This document shows positions 19,225 through 27,032 of a stretch of DNA of 64,000 nucleotides, piece after piece (within the stretch, counting starts at the first letter, position 1; each line of letters opens with the position of its first letter). Location of the stretch: contig NZ_JOKH01000002.1 in the NCBI RefSeq assembly GCF_000722635.1, positions 688,756-752,755 of the forward strand. Reading direction: 5' to 3'. The notes under the pieces were generated by a model. That model made no database searches. It was given only the letters and a program-made list of their open reading frames with translations, and was not told the origin of the DNA. The DNA comes from Endozoicomonas numazuensis. GTDB lineage: Bacteria > Pseudomonadota > Gammaproteobacteria > Pseudomonadales > Endozoicomonadaceae. The position numbers were made by a program, and so were the translations under genes.

Positions 19225-20088
19225 ATGGACCTAAAACCCCTGCAGCACTTCCTGAGCCTGGCTGAAACACTTCATTTTGGCCGCGCCAGCGCTGCTTGCC
19301 ATATCAGCCCCTCAACACTGAGTCGCAGCATTCAACAATTAGAAGATAAGCTGGGCGTCAGCCTGTTTAAGCGTGACAATCGTAGTGTTAATCTGACGTC
19401 TGAAGGGATCAAGTTTGAGAAATATGCCCGGGAAGCCCTGGTCCAGTGGTCAGCCATTCGCAATGAGTTGATGGCCGAATCCAAAGAGCTGAAAGGAGAA
19501 ATCAGTGTTTACTGCTCCGTCACTGCCAGCTACAGCTTTCTGTACGATATCCTCAGACGATTCAGACACCGCTACCCAAGCATTGAAATTAAACTTCATA
19601 CTGGCGACCCTGACTCAGCAATCGATCTGGTGACCTCAGGAAAAGAAGACATCGCTATTTCCGCACGACCGGATCAGTTACCCACCGAAATTAGATTCCA
19701 CAGTATTGGGCTCTCTCCTCTGGTCTTCATAGGCCCCGCTTCCGGGGAGATAGAAACCCCTCAGAGTTTGAATGACTGGAGTCGTACACCCATGATTCTT
19801 TCTGAGAAAGGTATTGGTCGAAAACGGGTGGATCGATGGTTTACAGCAAAAAGTGTAAAACCCAGAATCTATGCTCAGGTTGCCGGTAACGAAGCAATCG
19901 TCAGCATGGTCAGCCTTGGTTTAGGCATTGGGGTGGTGCCACAGATCGTTCTCGACAACAGTCCACTGTCTGACAAAGTACAGATCCTTGATATCAAACC
20001 CTGGCTGGCTGCCTATGATGTTGGTTTATGTGTGCTTGAAAAAAAATTAAAAAGCCCGTTGATTCAGGCTTTCTGGGAGCTGCTGTAA
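19225..20088 (+). CDS. ilvY: LysR-type activator IlvY
   Basis: A 287-residue LysR protein. The N-terminal helix-turn-helix includes LHFGRASAACHISPSTLSRS, followed by the IlvY-like QQLEDKLGVSLFKRDNR. The effector domain contains IEIKLHTGDP and ISARPDQLP, characteristic of IlvY, which binds acetolactate or acetohydroxybutyrate and activates ilvC. Its divergent position next to ilvC supports the assignment. It is of full length. Confidence 0.94.
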   Translation: MDLKPLQHFLSLAETLHFGRASAACHISPSTLSRSIQQLEDKLGVSLFKRDNRSVNLTSEGIKFEKYAREALVQWSAIRNELMAESKELKGEISVYCSVTASYSFLYDILRRFRHRYPSIEIKLHTGDPDSAIDLVTSGKEDIAISARPDQLPTEIRFHSIGLSPLVFIGPASGEIETPQSLNDWSRTPMILSEKGIGRKRVDRWFTAKSVKPRIYAQVAGNEAIVSMVSLGLGIGVVPQIVLDNSPLSDKVQILDIKPWLAAYDVGLCVLEKKLKSPLIQAFWELL

Positions 20089-20202
20089 ACCGCACGATAT
20101 AATCGATATTTAACTCTGATAAGGTGAATATTATTTTGATTACATCCGGCTATCCTGAAGACCATTAGCCCATACCCCTTGTTCATTTAAGGGCAATCAG
20201 AA

Positions 20203-20749
20203 GTGTTTCTCAAACCTGCTTTTTATACGGCATTTGTGCTTTTTACATTTGCTGCTTTACCTGTCCGGGCCGATCTGGAAAGCCTTATCACCTATATTGA
20301 CAGCATGCTGATGACCCGCCCAAAATGCTTCTTGCTGTATTGGAAGAGATGGCAAAAAACAATTCAAACGTTTTTATTATCGAAATCTGGTTCAGACTAC
20401 TGAACCGGAAAATTCGGAAGACTTTGTCAATATTCATTCGGCAGATGAATATCTTGCCTGGATTGATGGCGATTTAACCAACCTGTTACACCTCCATGAT
20501 TTGAACAATGTTGCCATTATTGGATACGACTCAGAAGGCGCCGTAAAACAACTGGCAGAATCAGCAGCAATGGAAAATAGAAGAGTTATTGTGGATCCGG
20601 ACCTGAATGTATTATCACCCAGACTTATGAGCCAAATCCGTGAATCCGTCCGTCAAAAAAATCTGGATAGCTGGGATAAACTCATTGAAAAGTATCCGGA
20701 GAATATCGTGCGTATTAAGGAAGGGGATGATCCGATATGCAGCTTTTAG
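20203..20749 (+). pseudogene. Secreted hypothetical protein gene broken by a 1-base insertion
   Basis: A GTG at 20203 with AAGGG upstream opens a signal peptide (AFVLFTFAALPVRAD) and then DLESLITYIDSMLMTRP. At CCCAAAATGC (A-run 20322-20325) one extra A shifts the frame, which closes at 20403. Dropping one A restores a continuous reading (NASCCIGRDGKKQFKRFYYR, then DGDLTNLLHLHDLNNVA) through to the TAG at 20747-20749, giving about 181 residues. The family is not recognised. The gene sits between ilvY and ilvH. A sequencing error in the A-run could give the same picture. Confidence 0.65.
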
Positions 20750-20855
20750 TAGCTTAAATAGTAGCTTAAAGCCATGAGAAGGTATTCATGACATCCCCTT
20801 TTAAAAGAGGATGCCATGGTACGGCTCCACAGATTTTTTGTAGAGCAGTTAGCGG

Positions 20856-21347
20856 TTAAAGGCTAAGCACCTTTTCACCACGGGCAATACCCGTAATCCC
20901 GCTACGAACCACTTCCAGTACCTGAGCCTGGCCGATGGATTCGATAAAACCATCCAGCTTGTCCTGGGTACCGGTCAGCTGAATGGTGTAAACCGTACTG
21001 GTTACATCCACTATCTGACCACGAAAGATATCCGCTGTGCGTTTAACTTCAGCTCTCAGTGGACCGCTTGCACGAACCTTGATCAGCATCAGCTCACGTT
21101 CAACATGATGCCCTTCCGTCAGATCCACCAGCTTGACCACATCGATCAGTTTATTCAGCTGTTTGGTGATTTGTTCAATCACCTGTGGATTACCGGAAGT
21201 GGTCACAGTCAGGCGGGACAGTGTTTCGTCTTCCGTAGGTGCAACGGTCAGGGTTTCAATGTTGTAGTTACGCTGGGAAAACAATCCAACAATGCGTGAC
21301 AAAGCACCCGGTTCGTTTTCTACCAGTACAGAGATAATCCGTCTCAT
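20856..21347 (-). CDS. ilvH: Acetolactate synthase small (regulatory) subunit
   Basis: A 163-residue ACT-domain regulatory subunit that confers valine feedback on the catalytic subunit. The N-terminal RRIISVLVENEPGALSRI and LTVAPTEDETLSRLT are diagnostic. The ATG at 21347 overlaps the ilvI stop by one base (TGATG), showing coupled translation; an in-frame start at 21374 would lie inside ilvI. It is the second gene of the ilvIH operon. Confidence 0.97.
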   Translation of the reverse strand: MRRIISVLVENEPGALSRIVGLFSQRNYNIETLTVAPTEDETLSRLTVTTSGNPQVIEQITKQLNKLIDVVKLVDLTEGHHVERELMLIKVRASGPLRAEVKRTADIFRGQIVDVTSTVYTIQLTGTQDKLDGFIESIGQAQVLEVVRSGITGIARGEKVLSL

Positions 21348-23068
21348 CAGGTTCTCTCCGTCTTGCTGAGCCACAGGTCACACATGTTGCCATCCTTGAT
21401 TTGCATCGGATAGACATGCTCATTGGGGTCCACCTGAATATCCATGAAGACCAGACGATCTTTCAGAGAAAAGGCTTCTTCCATTGCCGGTAGCAGTTCT
21501 TCAGGACGAGTCACTCTTATTCCAACATGGCCATAAGACTCTGCCAGTTTGACGAAGTCAGGCAGAGATTCCATGTAGGAATGCGAATAGCGGCTGTCAT
21601 ACTGCATATCCTGCCACTGTCGTACCATCCCCAGAGCCTGGTTATTGATATTGATCACCTTAAGGTGCAAATCATATTGCAGGCAGGTGGACAGCTCCTG
21701 AATGTTCATCTGGATACTGCCTTCACCCGTTACACAAGCAACCTGCTCTTCAGGGAAGGACAGTTTGATACCCATGGCCGCTGGCAGGCCAAAGCCCATG
21801 GTTCCAAGACCACCGGAGCTGATCCAGCGATTAGGCTTGTTAAAGCGATAATACTGGGCAGCAAACATCTGATGCTGACCTACGTCAGAGGTCACAAAGG
21901 CATCACCCTGGGTTACCTGATACAGGGACTCAATCACCTGTTGTGGCTTGAGAATATTGCCGTCACCTTTTTCATAAGGGAACAGACCTTTTTCTCTCCA
22001 GGAATCAATGCTTGTCCACCACTCAGCCAGAGCTGCATCATCCTGAGAATCAGTTGTCTCACTGAGCTGGCGGAGCATGTTTTCCAGAACGGTATCCACA
22101 GGGCCCACAATAGGAATGTCTGCGGTTACTGTTTTGGAAATACTGGCCGGATCAATATCAATGTGGATGATCTTGGCGTCCGGGCAGAATTTTTCAGTAT
22201 TGTTGGTCACCCGATCATCAAAACGGGCACCTATTGCCAGAATCAGATCGGAGTGATGCATGGTTTTGTTGGCACAGTAACTGCCATGCATACCCAGCAT
22301 TCCAACGAACTGTCGGTCAGACCCCGGAAAACCACCCAGACCATTCAGGGTGTTGGTCACCGGTACATTCAACTTTCTGGCCAATTCGATCAGCAATTCA
22401 GAAGCATGTCCCAGAATAACTCCACCACCGGCATAGATAACCGGTCTGCGAGCCTTCATCAGCAGATCAACCGCTTTGCGAATCTGTCCATTATGACCCT
22501 TAGCTGGCGGGTTATAAGAACGAATCTTGACCTTATCCGGATAGTGATATTCGTATTTCTTGCTCAGGTCGGTGATATCTTTTGGAATATCCACCACGAC
22601 CGGCCCGGGTCGTCCGGTTTGGGCGATATGAAACGCCTTTCGGATAACCTCAGGAATATCTTCAGCTTTCTTGACCAGGAAACTGTGTTTTACGATAGGT
22701 CTGGAAATACCCACCATATCTACTTCCTGGAACATGTCAGTCCCGATAAAACCGGAAGGCACCTGGCCTGAGATCACCACCATAGGAATAGAATCCAGAT
22801 AGGCGGTAGCAATACCGGTAATCGTATTGGTAGCGCCTGGTCCTGATGTAACCAGTGCTACACCGGGCTTACCCGTAGCCCGAGCATAACCATCAGCCAT
22901 ATGGGTTGCCGCCTGTTCATGGCGTACCAGAATATGGGTGACGGCTTTTTGTCTGAAGATCGCATCGTAGACGTGCAACAGGGCTCCACCAGGATACCCG
23001 TAGATGTACTCTACCCCTTCATCAGCCAGTGAACGGACCACCATGTCCGCGCCGGATAAAAGCTCCAC
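21347..23068 (-). CDS. ilvI: Acetolactate synthase large (catalytic) subunit
   Basis: A 573-residue thiamine-diphosphate enzyme, the first common step of branched-chain amino acid synthesis. The activating Glu is in [15 protein letters not shown] (near residue 50), the FAD-site region reads [10 protein letters not shown], and the ThDP motif [12 protein letters not shown] is near 445, continuing to [11 protein letters not shown]. It is of full length. It is followed by the overlapping ilvH. Unusually, ilvC is not in the operon; ilvY and a broken gene separate them. Confidence 0.97.
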   Translation of the reverse strand: MELLSGADMVVRSLADEGVEYIYGYPGGALLHVYDAIFRQKAVTHILVRHEQAATHMADGYARATGKPGVALVTSGPGATNTITGIATAYLDSIPMVVISGQVPSGFIGTDMFQEVDMVGISRPIVKHSFLVKKAEDIPEVIRKAFHIAQTGRPGPVVVDIPKDITDLSKKYEYHYPDKVKIRSYNPPAKGHNGQIRKAVDLLMKARRPVIYAGGGVILGHASELLIELARKLNVPVTNTLNGLGGFPGSDRQFVGMLGMHGSYCANKTMHHSDLILAIGARFDDRVTNNTEKFCPDAKIIHIDIDPASISKTVTADIPIVGPVDTVLENMLRQLSETTDSQDDAALAEWWTSIDSWREKGLFPYEKGDGNILKPQQVIESLYQVTQGDAFVTSDVGQHQMFAAQYYRFNKPNRWISSGGLGTMGFGLPAAMGIKLSFPEEQVACVTGEGSIQMNIQELSTCLQYDLHLKVININNQALGMVRQWQDMQYDSRYSHSYMESLPDFVKLAESYGHVGIRVTRPEELLPAMEEAFSLKDRLVFMDIQVDPNEHVYPMQIKDGNMCDLWLSKTERT

Positions 23069-23547
23069 GTGTGCTTACCCTCGGCAGTACTAATTATTAG
23101 AAATGAATCGGCTTGGCGCCGCTGAGTTAATGCTCAAGACCAGCTCATGCTGTCTGAGCGGTTAGGGACTCCGGCCTCTCTTTTTTCCACAGCTTACAAC
23201 TACCAGTAGCAGTGCACGCTGTATTCAAGGCCTCAACATTCCTGTGTGGGTAGGGTCAGGAATCTGGCAAACGATACCTGGCAAGGCTCATCTGTCAGTA
23301 TTCCAAGGAATGCTCTCATCGGAGGGTATGGATACGTCCCCCGGATTGTCGCATAAACCCCGAAGTCACCTGATTGGGCAGCGCCGGGAGGTGACATTCT
23401 TTACCGTCACTGAAGCAGAGTCAATAGCCCGACGAAGCAGAATCGCGGAAATTGCATACATTTAGAGTAATAACCACAAAAAATATGTGCAGTCCGGACT
23501 GTTCGAAAAAATTCGCTCAATCTGGCTAACACTCAGGAATGATCGAT
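23069..23547. other. ilvI upstream region
   Basis: About 480 bases between divergent ilvI and the DUF4124 gene. An ilv leader would be expected to carry branched-chain codons if it worked by attenuation; short frames on the minus strand (for example one near 23320) show only a few Leu, Ile and Val codons and are not convincing. An open frame at 23244-23465 on the plus strand has no family features and is not called. Confidence 0.5.
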
Positions 23548-23979
23548 ATGAAATCAATACACGCCTTGATACTGATGCTGCTGACGACTAGCCTCAACTT
23601 TCCCGTCCAGGCAGACAGAATCTTCAAATGGGTTGATACAAACGGCACCACCCATTACTCCTCCAAGCCGCCACTGCCCAATATTGATACGGAGATTATT
23701 ACGTCTCTGGATGAACCTGATGAAAGCTCTGAAAACAAACTCCCGGTCGGAGTCCCCTCGGCTGATTCTGAATCAACCTCTCAAGATCCTTCTCAACCGG
23801 ACCAGAACCCGGAAGTTCTCGCCTATTGTAAAAAGCTGACCGAGCACCTTGAGACACTCGATAGTGAAGATCAGGTGCGCCTGAACAAGACGGATGGCAG
23901 CTTTGAAATTCTTGGTGATGAAGGACGAGGAAGAGAAAGGGATCGCATTCGTCAGCAGATGAAAAAATTCTGCCTATAA
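23548..23979 (+). CDS. DUF4124 domain secreted protein
   Basis: A 143-residue exported protein: a signal peptide with cleavage near VQA-DRI, then the DUF4124 motif RIFKWVDTNGTTHYSSKPP. The remainder is acidic and low-complexity (Ser/Asp/Gln/Pro-rich around 60-95), ending in a helical basic tail. The ATG at 23548 is favoured because AGGA at 23535 is at the right distance; the ATG at 23539 is too close. The role of DUF4124 is unknown. A terminator follows. Confidence 0.85.
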   Translation: MKSIHALILMLLTTSLNFPVQADRIFKWVDTNGTTHYSSKPPLPNIDTEIITSLDEPDESSENKLPVGVPSADSESTSQDPSQPDQNPEVLAYCKKLTEHLETLDSEDQVRLNKTDGSFEILGDEGRGRERDRIRQQMKKFCL

Positions 23980-24003
23980 CCATCAAACGCTCTGTACGAA
24001 ATT

Positions 24004-24046
24004 AAGGGCTACTCAACTGACCATGCTCATGAAGTCAGCCCTTTTT
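24004..24046 (+). terminator. Terminator after the DUF4124 gene
   Basis: AAGGGCT (24004-24010) pairs with AGCCCTT (24037-24043), followed by TTT (24044-24046). The loop is 26 bases with partial inner pairing. Confidence 0.6.
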
Positions 24047-24242
24047 AGATGACTCTATTCCCCCAAAAACCTGGTTAACTCCCAGAATGAAAAACTCTAT
24101 TCACGAATGCAGTAATAAGCGATTCAAATAGTTAACAAATGCAACAACAGGCACAAACCCTACCACCTTATAACACCCATAAAGATAAATGATTTCATTC
24201 AGAGGGTGATTCCTCTTTAAAGTTAAACCGGGTACTTCGAGC

Positions 24243-24289
24243 ACTCCTGTTAATATGGACTAGACTTTTTCCAGTCAGGTATCAGGAGT
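24243..24289. other. Nested inverted repeat upstream of the SDR gene
   Basis: ACTCCTG (24243-24249) pairs with CAGGAGT (24283-24289), and inside it GACT pairs with AGTC around a TTTTT-containing loop. It could be an operator or a mRNA structure; nothing more can be said. Confidence 0.35.
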
Positions 24290-24405
24290 AGTTCATCAGA
24301 GTTATTTCTTCTACGCAGTAACACCTATATAATGGCACTGCCTGAGCAACTGTTGCGTTAACAGCAAAATAACAATAAATCAGTCGTCGCAATAAGGTAT
24401 ACACA

Positions 24406-25134
24406 ATGCAAGTTAAAGGTTTAACCGCAGTCGTAACCGGTGGCGCAACCGGTTTGGGGAAAGCCACAGTAAAAGCCTTCCTCGAAGCAGGTGCTAATGT
24501 CGCCATTCTGGATATAAACGACGAAGCAGGTCTTGAACTGGCCCAACGCTATGGCCAGAAAGCTATTTTCCAACACGCTGATGTCACAGACGAAAAGTCT
24601 ATTGATGCTGCTCTGGATGAAGCCCAGAAAGTATTTGGTTGCGTGAACGTAGTGGTTAATGCTGGCTGTCCAAGCCTTGCTGCTGCCAACGATGAAAATG
24701 AAAGCTTTAAAAAGCTATCCAGTCGCTACCACAAGATACTCGAAACCAACCTGATGGGCACTTTCAATATTCTTCAGGTTGCTGCCAAGAAAATGAAATG
24801 CAATCAGCGTAATTCCAGTGGCGAAAGCGGAGTCATCATCAATACTGCTTGCGTTGCGGAAAGCGAAGGTAAAATTGGTCAGGATGCCTGTCGTGCGTCC
24901 AAAGACGCCGTTGCAAGAATGGGGCTGCCTCTGGCCAAGGAATTTGACGCTTATGGCATCAGAGTGAATACCATTGAACCGGCTTCGGGTGATTCTATTC
25001 GCCTGGGACTGAATGGCATGGCTGAAATCATCCCGGCCAGTAAACGTACCACATCACCCAAAGCATTTGCCGAAAAAGCCCTGTCAGTGGTTGAAGACAG
25101 TTATTTGAATGCAAAGACTATCAGCCTGAACTAA
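24406..25134 (+). CDS. Short-chain dehydrogenase/reductase homologue with Cys at both catalytic positions
   Basis: A 242-residue Rossmann protein most like type-2 3-hydroxyacyl-CoA dehydrogenase (HSD17B10). The cofactor motif TGGATGLG (residues 11-18) and the structural VNAG are intact. In the active site, relatives read NTASVA and later AYSASK; here NTACVAESEG carries Cys149 and DACRASK carries Cys162 with Lys166 kept. The spacing of 13 is conserved, so Ser and Tyr have both been replaced by Cys. The usual PG loop after the last strand is also changed (IEPASGDS). The frame is open throughout. It may be a pseudoenzyme or have altered chemistry. AAGG precedes the ATG. Confidence 0.85.
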   Translation: MQVKGLTAVVTGGATGLGKATVKAFLEAGANVAILDINDEAGLELAQRYGQKAIFQHADVTDEKSIDAALDEAQKVFGCVNVVVNAGCPSLAAANDENESFKKLSSRYHKILETNLMGTFNILQVAAKKMKCNQRNSSGESGVIINTACVAESEGKIGQDACRASKDAVARMGLPLAKEFDAYGIRVNTIEPASGDSIRLGLNGMAEIIPASKRTTSPKAFAEKALSVVEDSYLNAKTISLN

Positions 25135-25192
25135 CCCGCTTCAGTTAAAACTCAATAACAGCCGGGCAGGTTTATCTGTCCGGCTTCATTAA

Positions 25193-25417
25193 TCAACCCT
25201 GACGCTTTTTACCCGCATTAATTTTTTTATAAATACGATAGGAAAAGCAGGCCAGAGCGCCGGTGATACCGATAAACATCATATGGTCTGGCTGGGTCAG
25301 AAAGTGAGTCAGCATGGAGAAAACACTGCCTTCCGAATGATCTCCCGGATGAGCCAGAACCTGAGATGAAATCATTGCTGTCGTAAAGGCTGTAATAGCT
25401 GCGCCCCGTTTTTTCAT
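25193..25417 (-). CDS. Small membrane protein, possibly related to HupE/UreJ
   Basis: A 74-residue protein with a signal peptide (MKKRGAAITAFTTAMISSQV) cleaved before AHPGDHSEG, then THFLTQPDHMMFIGITGALA as one span and a basic tail. The AHPG start and the P-DH-within-a-span pattern recall the first part of HupE/UreJ nickel-transport proteins, but the protein is far too short. It originally lay just downstream of ureG, before the IS200/IS605 element landed between them. That position supports a urease-linked role, perhaps metal related. It is a tentative assignment. Confidence 0.55.
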   Translation of the reverse strand: MKKRGAAITAFTTAMISSQVLAHPGDHSEGSVFSMLTHFLTQPDHMMFIGITGALACFSYRIYKKINAGKKRQG

Positions 25418-25457
25418 GTCGTACTACCCCTGTTTTTATTTGCCATAAACTACTGAA

Positions 25458-26079
25458 AGTTAACTGACCTCCGGCAGAGCCGGAGGCTTATTAGATGACG
25501 CCCTCAAAGGGCTTTTATTGCGCCCAAGGGCGCGGTTCAAAACCAAACCTTAGCTGGTCACGTGATTCATCATTCTTTTCTTGATTCCGAATATATTCTC
25601 TGACCATATCCTCATCAAGACCAACTGTACTGACGAAATATCCTCTTGCCCAAAAATGCTCACCAGAAAAATTCCGCTGCTTACCTTTGAAGTGCCTCGC
25701 AATAGCTATTGCACACTTCCCTTTCAGATAACCTACGACGTAAGAAACAGAGTATTTTGGTGGAATACTGATGCAAATATGTACGTGAACTCGCATCAAA
25801 TGCCCTTCTATAATTTCACACTCTTTTCGCTTGGCGAGTTCATGAAATATCGCTCCCAAAAACTTTCTCAAACTGCCATAAATGACCTTCTGCCTCTTTT
25901 TGGGAATAAAAACTACGTGATACTTACAATCCCATCGAGTATGGGTCAGACTTTTGTAGTCTGGCATAAGTTAAACCTCTTGGTTCTTGGCGGAACCATC
26001 GAGGTTAGCTACCGAAGGCTCGGTATAACCTATGCGAGTCTCCCCGGCATAGCCGGGGGTTTACCTAATGATTAATTAA
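25458..26079 (-). mobile_element. IS200/IS605-type element, copy 1
   Basis: 622 bases shared with a second copy at 45876-47788. Subterminal hairpins are visible at both ends: CCTCCGGC-aga-GCCGGAGG on the left and CCCCGGC-ata-GCCGGGG on the right, as in single-stranded-transposing IS200/IS605 elements. There are no terminal inverted repeats or target duplication. It encodes only TnpA. It inserted between ureG and the small HPGD protein gene. Confidence 0.9.
25515..25967 (-). CDS. tnpA: TnpA, Y1 HUH transposase of the IS200/IS605 family
   Basis: A 150-residue Y1 transposase. HUH is seen as HVHICISIPPK (near residue 60) and the nucleophile Tyr in REYIRNQEK (near 127). In this copy the residue before HVH is Val (MRVHVH), whereas the second copy has Asp (MRDHVH), the usual family residue; a single A/T difference explains it. 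The change next to the metal-binding motif may weaken activity. Confidence 0.92.
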   Translation of the reverse strand: MPDYKSLTHTRWDCKYHVVFIPKKRQKVIYGSLRKFLGAIFHELAKRKECEIIEGHLMRVHVHICISIPPKYSVSYVVGYLKGKCAIAIARHFKGKQRNFSGEHFWARGYFVSTVGLDEDMVREYIRNQEKNDESRDQLRFGFEPRPWAQ

Positions 26080-26082
26080 ACA

Positions 26083-26703
26083 TTACACACTGACGGAGGT
26101 CGGTTTGCGATCTTGCTTTTCAGGCATTTTCGCTTCCAGCATGCCTTTGTCAACTATAAAGTCGATCACGTCCCGAACACCCTGCTCAGCCTTCAGGTTT
26201 GTGAACAGAAAGGGTCGATCACCACGCATCTTTCTGGCATCTCTATCCATGACTTCAAGAGAAGCGCCCACCATAGGCGCCAAATCGATCTTATTGATGA
26301 TTAACAAATCAGAACGAGTAATGCCCGGGCCACCCTTGCGAGGAATTTTATCTCCGGCAGAGACGTCAATGACATAGATAGTGAGATCTGACAGCTCCGG
26401 ACTAAACGTTGCGCTGAGGTTATCACCACCGGATTCAACCAATACCATTTCCAGACCAGGGTGCCGCTGACAAAGCTCATCCACTGCTGCCAGATTCATG
26501 GAGGCATCTTCACGAATCGCTGTGTGAGGGCAGCCACCGGTTTCTACACCGATGATTCGATCCTCTTCCAACGCTTCATGACGAATCAGAAACTGAGCGT
26601 CTTCTTTCGTATAAATATCATTGGTCACTACTGCCAGATTGTAGTTCTGACGCATTGAGGCACAGAGTTTGGTGAGCAATGCAGTCTTGCCTGACCCTAC
26701 CGG
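26083..26703 (-). pseudogene. ureG: Urease accessory GTPase gene ureG, N-terminus lost
   Basis: The frame reads [10 protein letters not shown] (rest of the P-loop), then [34 protein letters not shown] and [18 protein letters not shown], which is UreG over about 205 residues. UreG delivers nickel to urease. The first 10 or so residues are missing: upstream of the P-loop the sequence changes at about 26702 to the middle of urtC on the opposite strand. A TTG at 26679 is the only internal start, after the P-loop, so a functional product is unlikely. No other urease gene is in the window. Confidence 0.9.
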
Positions 26704-27032
26704 TTTTGCCCTGGGCGGCTATGCCATGGGAATGTACCTGATGCGCCAGATCGGTGATCGCGGCGTCTATGGCAACCCAGAACTCCCTGACTTCATGGTG
26801 TTTCTGAACTGGCAGGAATTGCCCTGGTACTGGCAGGGATTTGACTCGCTCTGGTTTGCCATGTTGATGGTAGCCCTGATTCCTGGTCTTTTGGCCTTTC
26901 TGTTTGGCTGGCTGGCTTTCCGATCCAGGGTCACTGGCGTATACCTGTCCATCATCACTCAAGCTCTGACTTATGCCCTGATGCTGATGTTCTTCCAGAA
27001 CGACTTCGGCTTTGGAGGCAACAATGGTCTAA

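Larger units (their letters stand above)
23980..24405. other. Intergenic region with a terminator and a nested hairpin
   Basis: 426 bases without a gene, AT-rich. It holds the terminator at 24004-24046 and the nested inverted repeat at 24243-24289, and presumably the promoter of the SDR gene. Confidence 0.5.

Noticed and set aside
23069-23240. Branched-chain attenuator leader peptide for ilvI
   Set aside because: Minus-strand short frames have no run of Leu, Ile or Val codons and no clear terminator/antiterminator pair.
23244-23465. 73-codon open frame upstream of the DUF4124 gene
   Set aside because: No good ribosome site, no hydrophobic or family features, and it lies in the expected ilvI leader region.
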